From assembly GCF_020567525.1 (NCBI RefSeq), contig NZ_JAJCVI010000002.1:558001-622000 (forward strand): a stretch of DNA of 64,000 nucleotides, given 5' to 3'. Made by a program: the position numbers and the translations under genes. Shown here piece after piece: positions 15,621 through 23,611 of this stretch. The number at the start of each line of letters is the position of its first letter. Position 1 is the stretch's first letter. The notes under the pieces were generated by a model. It saw nothing but the letters and a program-made list of their open reading frames with translations. It made no database searches and was not told where the DNA came from. This DNA comes from Halorubellus salinus (GTDB lineage: Archaea; Halobacteriota; Halobacteria; Halobacteriales; Natrialbaceae).

Positions 15621-17321
15621 TTACCCGGCACCGACGGCCTTCCCGGGCGGCTCTCCAAAGGTCCGGAGGTCGTCCGGGTACTGCTCGTTCGCGGCGATCG
15701 CGTCAGCAGCGAACGTCGCGGACGCGAGCCAGTCCGTGTCGTCGAAGAGGCCGCGGGCGCGAGCCTCCTCGAGCGGGACGAGCTCGCCGTCGCACTGGGC
15801 GGGCTCGTCGGAGTGCTGGTCGTCGTGGTCGTGATCGAGTTCGCACTCGTCGCCGCAGTCGTCCTGGTCGTCGCGGTCGTCGTCGTTCCGGAGGACGGTG
15901 CGGAGCTCGCCGCTGGCCTCGGGGTAGCGGAACGGGTCGGTGGCGAGATCGGGGAGCGTCCCGGCGTTGTCGTCGAGGCGGTTGCCGTCGGCGTCGGTCA
16001 CGGTGACGTCGTAGCCGCCGCCGGTGTTCGAGGAGGTCGAGACGCGAAGGTTGCCGGCGCTGATCTGTTCGAGGACGCGGTCGGTCTGGACGTCGCCGCG
16101 TTCGTGCTGGGGCCAGATCTCGTCGAACATCTGCTGGGCGAGCTCGTCGACGACCTTCTCGGCGAGCTCGTCGGGGTCGTCGACGGCGGGAATCGAGGCG
16201 CCGCAGTCGGTGCTCCCGCTGCGGAGTCCGAGGATACGGTTCGAGTGGGCACGAACGTGTGCGTCCGCCCATTCGAGGTCGTGCGGGCGGGAGGCGAGCG
16301 CGCTCGAGGAGCGAACGCGGTCTCCCTTGAAGGCGCCGACCTCCCAGACCTGACTCTGGTTGTTCCCGCCGTCGTGGACGTGAATGTCGGCGTGGGAGAG
16401 CGAGTACATGAGGGCGCGGCACATGGCGCCGTCGTCCTCGAGGGAAACACCGTCGTCGTCCTCGATGCGGTGGATCACCCAGCCGGTTTCGGCCTCGACG
16501 TGCTCGGAGAGCCCGACGTCCTCGTTCTCCTCGGGTCGGGTTTTCATCTTGTCGCCGACGACGATACAGTGATAGTGGGGCTTCCACGCGAGTTCGTCGC
16601 GGACGTCGCCGTACCAGTCGCGGTCGGAGTTGAGGCGCTCCTTCCAGGCGCCGAGGTCGTTGACGTGCTCGGAGGAGATTGAGCCGTCGGGGTCGGCGCC
16701 GCGATAGGAGTGCCGGAGGAGGACTCCCTGGAGTCGGAGCTCGTCGAGGACGTCCTTCACGATCTCGCGAGTGACCTCCTGGGCCTCCTCCATATCAAGG
16801 CCGGCGGCGGCGAGGTCGTAGTACCAGGAGAGCGGGGCGTTGATGACGCCGTGGTGCTCGTACTGGTTGACGTCGTCGGGAGAGCGCTTGTACTTCTCCG
16901 TTCGGACGCGTTTCACCTTCGCGGCCTTCTTGATCGCTGCGTCGCGGACCCAGGCGACGCCGCAGCGGGCGCAGACGCTCTGGGAGCAGGTGCGGCCGAA
17001 CTCGACGGTGTTAGCGCAGCTGGTACAGAGGAACGGGTGGGGGTTGCCGCAGTCGTCGCGTGCGTTCTGGCCGCGGCCTCGAGGACCGAAGGCGGGGAGG
17101 ATGGCCTCCTGGCTCTGTGCGGTCTCACCGGCGTTCTTCGCGAACTTGTCGCGGACCTTCTGGCGGTGGTCGGGGTTGTTCCAGTCGAGGGTGCGGTTCG
17201 CGTCGCCGGTGCGGTGCTCGCCATAGATTCCGACGCTGGCGAGCTTCTTGTTGATGGCCTGGACGATGCGCTGGGGGCGGGCTTTCGAGCCACTCTCGGG
17301 GTGGTCCCAGTCGTCGCTCAC
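15621..17321 (-). CDS. HUH rolling-circle replication initiator (Rep)
   Basis: 566 residues from a GTG overlapping the upstream stop (GTGA). A four-Cys zinc finger lies near residues 98-122 (CTSC...CSQSVCARCG). The HUH metal-binding motif is 'KPHYHCIVVG' (about 245-254). The likely nicking Tyr is in 'ALMYSLSHA' (near 305). The last 100 residues are acidic and His/Asp-rich and probably disordered. HUH Reps cut one strand at the origin, join it to Tyr and start rolling-circle replication in many haloarchaeal plasmids and some haloviruses. There is no helicase domain, so a host helicase would be needed. It is the last gene of a five-gene operon. Confidence 0.92.
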   Translation of the reverse strand: MSDDWDHPESGSKARPQRIVQAINKKLASVGIYGEHRTGDANRTLDWNNPDHRQKVRDKFAKNAGETAQSQEAILPAFGPRGRGQNARDDCGNPHPFLCTSCANTVEFGRTCSQSVCARCGVAWVRDAAIKKAAKVKRVRTEKYKRSPDDVNQYEHHGVINAPLSWYYDLAAAGLDMEEAQEVTREIVKDVLDELRLQGVLLRHSYRGADPDGSISSEHVNDLGAWKERLNSDRDWYGDVRDELAWKPHYHCIVVGDKMKTRPEENEDVGLSEHVEAETGWVIHRIEDDDGVSLEDDGAMCRALMYSLSHADIHVHDGGNNQSQVWEVGAFKGDRVRSSSALASRPHDLEWADAHVRAHSNRILGLRSGSTDCGASIPAVDDPDELAEKVVDELAQQMFDEIWPQHERGDVQTDRVLEQISAGNLRVSTSSNTGGGYDVTVTDADGNRLDDNAGTLPDLATDPFRYPEASGELRTVLRNDDDRDDQDDCGDECELDHDHDDQHSDEPAQCDGELVPLEEARARGLFDDTDWLASATFAADAIAANEQYPDDLRTFGEPPGKAVGAG

Positions 17322-17686
17322 GCGCGACCACCCTCGCTGGCGGCCGTGGTCGAGTTCCAGTCGTCCTGGTCGTACCCGTCCCAGGCCTGTGGCTCACCCG
17401 AGTTGCACTCGAGCGGCCGGTGCGTGCAGTCACGACGGACGCCGTTCTCGTCAGGCCCGCGGTTCGTCGCTCGAGCATGGCCGTACTCGGTGCCGGACGG
17501 GCCGACGGTGATCTTGTACCCGCACTCGTCGCAGACGCCGTGGTGCGTGTCGCACTCGCAGCGGTGGAGGTGGTCACGCTCCTGGACGAGCTCGTCAGTG
17601 ACCTCGCAGCCGTACGAGTAGTTGTCGCGAGACGGCGAACGTGGGAGCTCCTGGACGCCCTCGAGCTCCGTCGACGGCGAGGGCAT
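17318..17686 (-). CDS. Cys/His-rich small protein
   Basis: 122 residues with a zinc-ribbon-like cluster near residues 43-56 ('HRCECDTHHGVCDECGYK') plus further Cys near 86 and 93. The N-terminal part is polar. It overlaps the Rep start by four bases and the upstream stop by one (TGATG), so it is coupled to replication-protein synthesis. It may be a Rep accessory or DNA-binding protein; no family was recognised. Confidence 0.75.
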   Translation of the reverse strand: MPSPSTELEGVQELPRSPSRDNYSYGCEVTDELVQERDHLHRCECDTHHGVCDECGYKITVGPSGTEYGHARATNRGPDENGVRRDCTHRPLECNSGEPQAWDGYDQDDWNSTTAASEGGRA

Positions 17687-18180
17687 CAGTCCGCATCCTC
17701 CAAGATGGTCCGCCAGCTGAGTTTCGCGACGTAGCCCTCGCTCCGGCCGGTACCGTACCAGGAGCCTGCGAGGAGTTCGTCGACGATGCTCGCCGGCAGG
17801 AGGAGCATCTGGACGACCTCGCGACCATCGGGGGTCTCCCGATAGACGGCGAGCAGGTAGGCCCCACCCCGCTCGAGGAGGTGGTGGTGCTGGCCGTCGT
17901 CACGGCCCTTGAAGAACCACCGTCCCGGGGTCGTGGAGTGCTCGCCGTTGCTGGTCTGTAACCGGCAGGCTTTGATCTCGACAGGCGTGCCGGCCTCGAG
18001 GAGGCAGACGCTCCCGAACGGAAGGACTGCCGTGGGCGTGAGCAACTGGTCAGCGACGGCGTCGTGTGGGGCGTCGGTCTCGTCGACGAGCGCAAGGCCG
18101 TCGACGGCGCGGGAGACGAGCCACTCGAGGTCCTCGCCGACGATCTTCGCCTGCGCCTTCGCGCCGGTGGCGGTGCTCAC
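17686..18180 (-). CDS. PD-(D/E)XK-nuclease-like protein
   Basis: 164 residues from a GTG at 18180, preferred because it overlaps the upstream stop exactly (GTGA) like its neighbours. The core contains 'GTPVEIKACRLQ' (E-X-K, near residue 70), preceded by conserved acidic positions. It is followed by 'GRWFFKGRDDGQHHHLL' and 'GGAYLLAVYRE', a pattern typical of PD-(D/E)XK endonuclease-like folds found in haloarchaeal plasmids and proviruses. A role in processing replication intermediates or in exclusion of other DNA is possible. The fold assignment is by motif only. Confidence 0.65.
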   Translation of the reverse strand: MSTATGAKAQAKIVGEDLEWLVSRAVDGLALVDETDAPHDAVADQLLTPTAVLPFGSVCLLEAGTPVEIKACRLQTSNGEHSTTPGRWFFKGRDDGQHHHLLERGGAYLLAVYRETPDGREVVQMLLLPASIVDELLAGSWYGTGRSEGYVAKLSWRTILEDAD

Positions 18181-18767
18181 CGCGAACCACCCCCGGAGGA
18201 GCGACACTGATCAACGACGTCGGTGGTGAGTGCTGCGAGACCGTGCGCGTCCGCGATGTTGTTCGCGACGTCGCGGGTGGAAGCGCCGGCCGGGACGTTG
18301 TACCACTCGTCGTAAAGCTCCCATTCGCCTGGCGCGTAGACCGCGACCTGGCCCGGGTCCTCGACACAGTCGGCGTAGTACGCGTGGCCGCGCTGGTCGA
18401 ACGCGAACAGCGGCCAGCGCTCGTTCTTGCCGTCGACGTCGGTCGTCGGCGGGAGATCGTCGAGGCTAGTCCAGGCCGTGTCCGGTAGGTGGTCGTCGAG
18501 GTCGTCGAAGCGCTCGCGTAGCTGCTCGGCGGTGTCGGGGAACGCGTCGAGGTACCGTGCGAGGTGCCAGGAGCAGAGCGCGAGGCACTGCCCGTAGCCG
18601 TTCGGGTTCGGGACACCGAACGCGGCGGACTCCGTGCAGGCCTTCGTGAAGACCGGTGGCGGGTCCTGGGGGAGCTGGCCGCGGTGGTCGCACCGGACGT
18701 CCTCGAGGACGCCGGGGCGGTCGGTGAGCGTGTGCCGGGCCTGTCCCGACTGTTCGGTGCCGCTCAT
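18177..18767 (-). CDS. Unknown protein of the replication operon
   Basis: 196 residues, cytoplasmic, acidic and Trp/Tyr-rich. A Cys/His pattern near residues 27-67 (CDHRG, KACTES, CLALCSWHLARYLDAFP) could bind a metal. The C-terminal half has 'FAFDQRGHAYYADCVEDPG' and 'WYNVPAGASTRDVANNIADAHG'. No family was recognised. The start is ATGA-overlapped with the upstream stop. Confidence 0.75.
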   Translation of the reverse strand: MSGTEQSGQARHTLTDRPGVLEDVRCDHRGQLPQDPPPVFTKACTESAAFGVPNPNGYGQCLALCSWHLARYLDAFPDTAEQLRERFDDLDDHLPDTAWTSLDDLPPTTDVDGKNERWPLFAFDQRGHAYYADCVEDPGQVAVYAPGEWELYDEWYNVPAGASTRDVANNIADAHGLAALTTDVVDQCRSSGGGSR

Positions 18768-19099
18768 GCGACGGCCCCCCGGTCCTCGCCGGCCTCGAGG
18801 TCCTCCTGCTGGAGCGCGACCCAGGCGAGGATCTCCTCGCGGGTGAGCGACCAGGAGGCGGGCAGGTGGGCGACGACGTCTTGCTCGAACTGGTGGTGCA
18901 GTTCGCGTGCGGTGTCATCGTCGACGGCGTGGGCGAGGAGTGCAAGCGCGAGGTGGCCCGTTCCTTGCTCTCCATCTTGCCAGTCGAACTGGGTCGAGGG
19001 CTGGTCGAGGAGATCGGGGCGCTTGTTGAGTGCGCGACGTTCTCCGTCCTTGTCAAGAACGAAGACGTTGCGGCCGCCGAGCCCGTGGTAACGGGTCAC
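18764..19099 (-). CDS. DUF6166-family protein
   Basis: 111 residues. The pattern 'YHGLGGRNVFVLDKDGERRAL' at the N-terminus, then 'FDWQDGEQGTGHLALALLAH' and 'FEQDVVAHLPASWSLTREEI', matches the DUF6166 family as I know it, common on haloarchaeal plasmids and integrated elements. Its function is unknown. It is the first gene of the Rep operon, and palindromes lie just upstream, so it may be regulated there. Confidence 0.8.
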   Translation of the reverse strand: MTRYHGLGGRNVFVLDKDGERRALNKRPDLLDQPSTQFDWQDGEQGTGHLALALLAHAVDDDTARELHHQFEQDVVAHLPASWSLTREEILAWVALQQEDLEAGEDRGAVA

Positions 19100-19110
19100 G
19101 CGACCACCCC

Positions 19111-19148
19111 CGATTCAGCGAAGGAATCGCGTGACGGCGTCGACGCCG
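19111..19148 (-). promoter_or_regulatory. Palindromes upstream of the Rep operon
   Basis: An inverted repeat CGATTC/GAATCG (19111-19129, seven-base loop) and a perfect 14-base palindrome CGGCGTCGACGCCG (19135-19148) lie 12-49 bases before the first start codon of the Rep operon. They are candidate operators. The palindrome is all GC-rich and could also be chance in this genome. Confidence 0.4.
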
Positions 19149-19273
19149 CAACGATGTGGGTACTCCTTCGATTTTTCGACGGTATCTTACGGGCACCGAC
19201 TCGAAGAAGGTTGCCGAAGCAGCACGCTACGCTGGTGTTTTCCGGATAGTTCGCCAGAAGTCCGAAACCGCTA

Positions 19274-19345
19274 TGGACTCGCTGGGATTTGAACCCAGGG
19301 CCTCTTCCTTGCGAAGGAAGCGATCTACCTCTGATCTACGAGCCC
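19274..19345 (-). tRNA. tRNA-Ala (anticodon CGC), integration target
   Basis: 72 bases, no intron, CCA not encoded. All arms fold: acceptor GGGCTCG/CGAGTCC with the G3-U70 wobble that identifies tRNA-Ala, D stem GATC/GATC, anticodon stem CTTCC/GGAAG with loop TTCGCAA (anticodon CGC), and T stem CTGGG/CCCAG with loop TTCAAAT. Discriminator base is A. The mobile element adjoins its 3' end, so the 3' half probably serves as the attachment site while keeping the gene whole. Confidence 0.95.
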
Positions 19346-19374
19346 TCGAACGCGTCTAATGGTACTGGGTGGTG

Positions 19375-19384
19375 CTTATTTGTA
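19375..19384 (-). promoter_or_regulatory. TATA-like box of tRNA-Ala
   Basis: On the minus strand 'TACAAATAAG' lies about 30-39 bases upstream of the tRNA. It overlaps the stop codon of the rhomboid gene, so the tRNA could be transcribed from here or by read-through. Confidence 0.45.
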
Positions 19385-20032
19385 GCTTGCGTTTCGCTGG
19401 TCCGTGTGGGTGTTTGGCGGGGGTTGGAGGGCGTCGAGGCGGCCGGCGGCGAGCCCGAGGAGGATGCCGGTGAAGTGCGCGATGAGGGCGACGCCGGGGC
19501 TGGCGGTCATCCACGTGAGGACGAGGGCGATGGTGAGTGCGAGGAGCCATTCGATGCCGGCGCCGGCGTTGAGGCGGTCGGCGATGGCGGTGGTGAGGCG
19601 GTTCCCGCCGAGGACGTACCCGTAGAGCGCGAGGACGGCGCCGCTGGCGCCGAGGACGGCGTTCCCGACGACGGGGTCGCCGGCGAGTCCGTTGAGGAGC
19701 CCGCCGAACCACACCTGCGTGAGGCCGGCGAGCGCGCCCGTGACGACGAAGAACGCGTGGAACCGCCAGCGGGTCGTGTAGCGCTCCAGGACGAACCCGA
19801 CGAGCACGAGCGCGATCGTGTTCGACACGAGATGCCCGACGCCAGCGTGCGCGTACACGCTCGTGAACACCGTCCACGGCCGGAGCGTCACCGGCGCTCC
19901 CAGCACGAACAACGTCTGGTACAACTGCCCGAGCCCGAGCGCGAGCTCGAACAGGACCGTGACCTGCTGGAAGACGAACACCACCGCGAACGCGACGAGC
20001 GTATCCACGGTCGGACTACCACGAAGACCCAT
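19376..20032 (-). CDS. Rhomboid-family intramembrane serine protease
   Basis: 218 residues with about six membrane helices. Rhomboid hallmarks are 'HAGVGHLVSNTIAL' (second helix, near 63-76), the catalytic Ser in 'GASGAVLALYG' (near 130) and the catalytic His in 'LIAHFTGILLGLAAG' (near 188). Rhomboids cut single-pass membrane proteins within the bilayer. The N-terminus is short. It is the first chromosomal gene beyond the tRNA and is followed by the tRNA on the same strand. Confidence 0.92.
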   Translation of the reverse strand: MGLRGSPTVDTLVAFAVVFVFQQVTVLFELALGLGQLYQTLFVLGAPVTLRPWTVFTSVYAHAGVGHLVSNTIALVLVGFVLERYTTRWRFHAFFVVTGALAGLTQVWFGGLLNGLAGDPVVGNAVLGASGAVLALYGYVLGGNRLTTAIADRLNAGAGIEWLLALTIALVLTWMTASPGVALIAHFTGILLGLAAGRLDALQPPPNTHTDQRNASYK

Positions 20033-20104
20033 ACACGCCGCTAGTCGGTCTCGCGGCTCTTCAGTGTTGAGGAGAGTGAAAGAAGCCGTGCGCGAGAGAG
20101 ACGC

Positions 20105-20413
20105 CTAGTCCTCGAGAACGATCTCGATGCTGACGTCGTTCGGAACCTGAATCCGCATCAGCTGGCGGAGCGCACGCTCGTCCGCGTCCAGGTCGATGAG
20201 ACGCTTGTGGACGCGCATCTCCCAGTGCTCCCACGTCGCCGTCCCCTCACCGTCCGGGGACTTCCGCGAGGGAACCTCCAGCGTCTTCGTCGGCAGCGGA
20301 ATCGGCCCCGACAGCGACACGCCCGTCTTCTCCGCGATGTCGCGGACGTCGTCGCAGATGTCGTCGAGGTCGTCGGGGCTCGTCCCGGCGAGTCGAACGC
20401 GAGCCTGCTGCAT
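20105..20413 (-). CDS. rps10: Small ribosomal subunit protein uS10
   Basis: 102 residues, the full length of archaeal S10, ending in '...[15 protein letters not shown]'. It contains the family's conserved central segment '[22 protein letters not shown]'-like region (given here in part: GPIPLPTK). It sits in the head of the 30S subunit. It follows the EF1A gene by three bases, the usual archaeal arrangement, so the two are co-transcribed. Confidence 0.98.
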   Translation of the reverse strand: MQQARVRLAGTSPDDLDDICDDVRDIAEKTGVSLSGPIPLPTKTLEVPSRKSPDGEGTATWEHWEMRVHKRLIDLDADERALRQLMRIQVPNDVSIEIVLED

Positions 20414-20416
20414 GGA

Positions 20417-21682
20417 TTACTCGCGGTTCTCGACGGACAGGACCTTCCCGGCCGCGATGGTCTGACCCATGTCGCGGACCGCGAACGAACCGAGCTCGGG
20501 GATCTCCGAGGACGGCTCGATGCTGAGGGGCTTCTGCGGGCGCACGGTGACGACCGCTGCGTCGCCGGTCTGGATGAAGTCGGGGTTCTCCTCCGCGACC
20601 TCGCCAGACGAGGGGTCCATCTTCTTGTCGAGGCTCTCGATGGTACACGCGACCTGCGCCGTGTGGGCGTGGAAGACCGGCGTGTACCCGGCCGTGATGA
20701 CCGAGGGGTGCTGCATGACGACGATCTGCGCCTGGAACGTCTCCGCGACGCTCGGCGGGCTCTCGGCGGGACCACAGACGTCACCGCGACGGATGTCGTC
20801 CTTGCCGATGCCACGGACGTTGAACCCGACGTTGTCACCCGGCTCCGCCTTGGGGACTTCCTCGTGGTGCATCTCGATGGTCTTGACCTCGCCACCGACG
20901 TCACTCGGCTGGAAGCTGACGTTGTCGCCGATGTTCATGATACCCGTCTCGATACGCCCGACGGGGACGGTACCGATACCGGAGATGGTGTAGACGTCCT
21001 GGATGGGGAGGCGGAGCGGCGCGTCCGTCGGCGGCTCCGGCTCCGGCAGGTTGTTGAGAGCCTCGATGAGGATCTCGCCGTCGTACCATTCCGTGTTGTC
21101 CGAACGCTCGGCGATGTTGTCGCCTTCGAACGCGGAGATCGGGATGAACTCGGCGTCGTCCGTGTTGAACTGGACCTGATTGAGGAGGTCGGTGACCTCG
21201 CTCTTGACCTCTTTGTACTTGGTCTCGCCGTAGTCGACGAGGTCCATCTTGTTGACACCGACGATGAGCTCGCCGATGCCGAGGGTGCGCGCCAGGAAGA
21301 CGTGCTCCTGGGTCTGGGGCGCAACGCCGTCGTCTGCGGCGACGACGAGGACGGCGTTGTCAGCCTGGGACGCGCCCGTGATCATGTTCTTGACGAAGTC
21401 GCGGTGGCCAGGACAGTCGACGATGGTGAACTCGTACTCGTCGGTGCTGAATTCCTGGTGGGCGATGTCGATGGTGACACCGCGCTCGCGCTCTTCGGCG
21501 AGGTTGTCCATGACGTAGGCGAACTCGAAGCCGCCCTTGCCCTTCTCTTCCGCTTCCTCGCGGTGCTGCTCGATGACGTGCTCGGGTACGCTCCCCGTCT
21601 CGAAGAGGAGTCGCCCGACCAGTGTGCTCTTCCCGTGGTCGACGTGGCCGATGATGGCCAGGTTCTGGTGTTGGTCGCTCAT
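20417..21682 (-). CDS. tuf: Translation elongation factor aEF1A (EF-Tu)
   Basis: 421 residues. GTPase motifs are 'GHVDHGKST' (G1), 'DCPGHRDF' (G3) and 'NKMD' (G4), followed by two beta-barrel domains. It carries aminoacyl-tRNA to the ribosome. The ATG at 21682 gives the usual N-terminus '[17 protein letters not shown]'. An in-frame GTG 12 bases upstream is closer to the transcription start inferred from a TATA box at 21732-21740 and cannot be excluded. It forms an operon with rps10. Confidence 0.98.
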   Translation of the reverse strand: MSDQHQNLAIIGHVDHGKSTLVGRLLFETGSVPEHVIEQHREEAEEKGKGGFEFAYVMDNLAEERERGVTIDIAHQEFSTDEYEFTIVDCPGHRDFVKNMITGASQADNAVLVVAADDGVAPQTQEHVFLARTLGIGELIVGVNKMDLVDYGETKYKEVKSEVTDLLNQVQFNTDDAEFIPISAFEGDNIAERSDNTEWYDGEILIEALNNLPEPEPPTDAPLRLPIQDVYTISGIGTVPVGRIETGIMNIGDNVSFQPSDVGGEVKTIEMHHEEVPKAEPGDNVGFNVRGIGKDDIRRGDVCGPAESPPSVAETFQAQIVVMQHPSVITAGYTPVFHAHTAQVACTIESLDKKMDPSSGEVAEENPDFIQTGDAAVVTVRPQKPLSIEPSSEIPELGSFAVRDMGQTIAAGKVLSVENRE

Positions 21683-21731
21683 TGGTTGTCTCACGCGCAG
21701 AGGCGCTGTGTGGAATCCTTTCGGCAGAAAC

Positions 21732-21740
21732 GGTTAAAAC
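21732..21740 (-). promoter_or_regulatory. TATA box of the EF1A-S10 operon
   Basis: 'GTTTTAACC' on the minus strand, placing transcription start near 21709 and a leader of some 15-27 bases, unlike the leaderless starts of most genes nearby. The rest of the 287-base gap between tuf and hom shows nothing else. Confidence 0.5.
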
Positions 21741-21969
21741 GATTTCGATACGCGCTACCCGAGACCCCGCCGCCCTCGGGCGGTTTGGTGTTGTCAATGT
21801 CACGCATGGACGGGTTTCCGAGACCGACGTCCGGTCCGGATACGAGCTGGTGGCGCGCACGCGAACTGGAGCGGAACCGAACAGCCGAAGCTGCACTGGA
21901 ACCAGTATCGTCGCCCAAGGCGACCGAGCAGCGAGCGGTGTGACCGCGGGCCGACCACCGCCCTCGTGG

Positions 21970-22920
21970 TCAGTCTTCGAGTCGACGGACGTCGGCGAGG
22001 ACGGCGCTCGCGGTCTCGTCGCCGCCGGCGCCGCGACCGCCGAGTTCGAGCGCACCGGCGGCGTCGGTGTCGAGCTGCACGACGTTCTGGGTGCCGGTGA
22101 CAGCGAGTGGCCCGCTCTCGGGGACGAGTCGCGGCCCGACGCGCGCGCCCTCGGCCGTCGCCTCGCCGACGAGACGCACCGTTCGACCGTCTTCGGCGGC
22201 GAGGTCGAGCGCACTCGGAGGAATCGACCGGATGCCTTCGACGTCGGCGTCGTCGAGCGTGTACGTCGCGTCGCCGTCCGCGAGGACGTTCGCGAGGATG
22301 ACGCACTTGAGTGCGGCGTCGGTGCCGTCGACGTCGAACGTCGGGTCGGCCTCCGCGACGCCGAGGTCCTGCGCTTCGGCGAGCACGTGCTCGTAGGAGA
22401 GGCCTTCGGCCGCCATCCGCGACAGCACGAAGTTCGCGGTCCCGTTGAAGATGCCCTTCGCTGCCGTGACCTGCGAGCGCCCGTAGTCCTCGATCGTGCC
22501 GAGGACGGGGATGGCGCCGGCGACGGTCGCCTCGAACCGGACGCGCCCCGCGCTCTCGGCTTCCAGGTCCGCGACGTCCGCGTAGCGTTCCGCGACCGGG
22601 CCCTTGTTCGCGAGCACGACGTCCCTGTCGCGTTCGAGCGCGCGAGCGACGTGGCCGAACCCGGGTTCGGCGTCGTCGAGCGTCGTCGGCGTCGCCTCGA
22701 CGAGCACGTCGTACTCGGCGTCGAGCGCCGCTCCGGGGTCCGCGTCGCCGACGGAGCCACGTTCGGACTTCCGGTTCAGGACCGCCTGGGCGTCCAGGCC
22801 GTCGTCGTCGACGACCGCGGTCTGCGAGTCCGCGACCGCGACCACGTCGTGTCCGTGTTCGCCCGCGAGCGCGACGACCGACCGACCGACCGCACCCGCG
22901 CCCATGACCGCGAGCTTCAC
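21970..22920 (-). CDS. hom: Homoserine dehydrogenase
   Basis: 316 residues from a GTG overlapping the upstream stop (GTGA). The Rossmann motif is 'VMGAGAVGRS' near residue 5. The substrate region includes 'ANKGPVAERY', 'GTIEDYGRSQVTAAKGIFNGTANFVL' (part: GIFNGTANFVL) and 'DPTFDVDGTDAALK' (D-X3-D-X3-K type). It reduces aspartate semialdehyde to homoserine on the way to Thr and Met, using NAD(P)H. It has no ACT domain of its own; the separate upstream gene supplies one, suggesting feedback regulation in trans. Confidence 0.96.
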   Translation of the reverse strand: MKLAVMGAGAVGRSVVALAGEHGHDVVAVADSQTAVVDDDGLDAQAVLNRKSERGSVGDADPGAALDAEYDVLVEATPTTLDDAEPGFGHVARALERDRDVVLANKGPVAERYADVADLEAESAGRVRFEATVAGAIPVLGTIEDYGRSQVTAAKGIFNGTANFVLSRMAAEGLSYEHVLAEAQDLGVAEADPTFDVDGTDAALKCVILANVLADGDATYTLDDADVEGIRSIPPSALDLAAEDGRTVRLVGEATAEGARVGPRLVPESGPLAVTGTQNVVQLDTDAAGALELGGRGAGGDETASAVLADVRRLED

Positions 22921-23450
22921 GCCGACCCCTCCACGAGCGGTTCCACGACCTGCAGGTCCTTCTCCTCGGCGACCGCCCGGACCGTCTCCAGGGCCTCGAC
23001 GACGCCGTCGGACTCGACCGCCAGATGCACGCGCGCACTCGACACGTCGTCGGTCCCCTCGGGCGCGTCCAGCGAGAGGTCGGTGACTGACGCGGCCGAG
23101 CACGCTTCCACGCGCGAGAGCGTATCGGAGAGGTCGGTGTCGACGAGGTGCCCGACGAGCAGCACCGTCACCTGCTCGGTGTACGCGTCCTCGCCGGCCT
23201 GGATGACGGTGACGCCCGCATCCCGGAGCGCGTCGACGACGACGTCGAACCGGTCCGGGCGGCACTCGAGGTCGACCTCGACGGGGATGTTCCCGCGCGG
23301 TGTGAGGTTCCCGCGCTCGTGGTAGATCGAGAGCAGATTCCCGCCGTTCTCCGAGATCGGTTCCAGCGCCCGCAGCAACTCGCCGGGTTCGTCGACGAGC
23401 TCCAGCCGGACCGTGTACGCTCGCACCGCCGCGTCCACGTCAGCGGCCAC
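22917..23450 (-). CDS. ACT-domain amino-acid-binding regulator of homoserine pathway
   Basis: 177 residues with two ACT-type regions: 'YTVRLELVDEPGELLRALEP' (N-terminal) and 'VTVLLVGHLVDTDLSDTLSRV' (C-terminal). ACT domains bind amino acids and change partner enzyme activity; coupling to hom by a GTGA overlap points to feedback control by Thr or a relative. The start at GTG 23450 is chosen because 'GGAGGTG' lies five bases upstream. A TTG further upstream would lie before the transcription start inferred from the TATA box at 23511-23518. GTG 23438 is an alternative. Confidence 0.88.
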   Translation of the reverse strand: MAADVDAAVRAYTVRLELVDEPGELLRALEPISENGGNLLSIYHERGNLTPRGNIPVEVDLECRPDRFDVVVDALRDAGVTVIQAGEDAYTEQVTVLLVGHLVDTDLSDTLSRVEACSAASVTDLSLDAPEGTDDVSSARVHLAVESDGVVEALETVRAVAEEKDLQVVEPLVEGSA

Positions 23451-23487
23451 CCGAGCCACCTCCCTGTCGGTTCCGTCGGTCGTCCAT
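23440..23487 (-). CDS. Leaderless 15-residue upstream ORF of the ACT-hom operon
   Basis: The ATG at 23487 lies 27 bases downstream of the TATA box centre, exactly where a leaderless start is expected. It encodes MDDRRNRQGGGSGGR and stops at 23440, inside the start region of the ACT gene: it overlaps GTG 23450 and ends one base before GTG 23438. It also contains the Shine-Dalgarno sequence of the ACT gene. It may be translated and couple or limit translation of the operon. Confidence 0.45.
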   Translation of the reverse strand: MDDRRNRQGGGSGGR

Positions 23488-23510
23488 GCAGGAACCAATC
23501 GCGTTCTCTC

Positions 23511-23518
23511 GTATAAGC
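23511..23518 (-). promoter_or_regulatory. TATA box of the ACT-hom operon
   Basis: 'GCTTATAC' on the minus strand; predicted transcription start is near 23487-23489. Confidence 0.6.
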
Positions 23519-23611
23519 CTTCAGCCACGCACAAGTCTCGCCGCTCACCAGCGCGCTGATACGCCAGTGCAGCCGACTGCTGCCGCCAAGAGGAGGAGAC
23601 CGCTGTCGTCG

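Larger units (their letters stand above)
1..19273. mobile_element. Integrated plasmid/virus-like element, left end outside window
   Basis: The right boundary is inferred at the 3' end of the tRNA-Ala gene (19274-19345, minus strand), the usual target of archaeal integrases, with the element lying on the 3' side as expected. To its right are housekeeping genes; to its left are no housekeeping genes at all. Contents are a plus-strand operon of exported and membrane proteins ending in a HerA/VirD4-like ATPase, a low-GC regulatory middle, and a minus-strand operon with an HUH Rep. The integrase and the duplicated tRNA fragment expected at the other end are not in the window. No major capsid protein is recognisable, so plasmid, virus or transfer element cannot be told apart by eye. 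Confidence 0.8.

Noticed and set aside
15580-15640. Possible tRNA fragment (attachment-site copy) near the Rep 3' end
   Set aside because: The GGGCTCGAACGGGG-like stretch does not pair as a T arm and does not match the 3' end of tRNA-Ala.
15190-15834. Plus-strand frame of about 214 codons
   Set aside because: Composition is random for GC-rich DNA, it runs antisense into the Rep gene and contains the hairpins; no promoter or ribosome-binding site.
20207-21943. Long plus-strand frame opposite EF1A
   Set aside because: Antisense shadow of tuf and rps10.
23440-23534. TTG start at 23534 for the ACT protein
   Set aside because: It would lie upstream of the TATA box at 23511-23518, so it could not be in the transcript.
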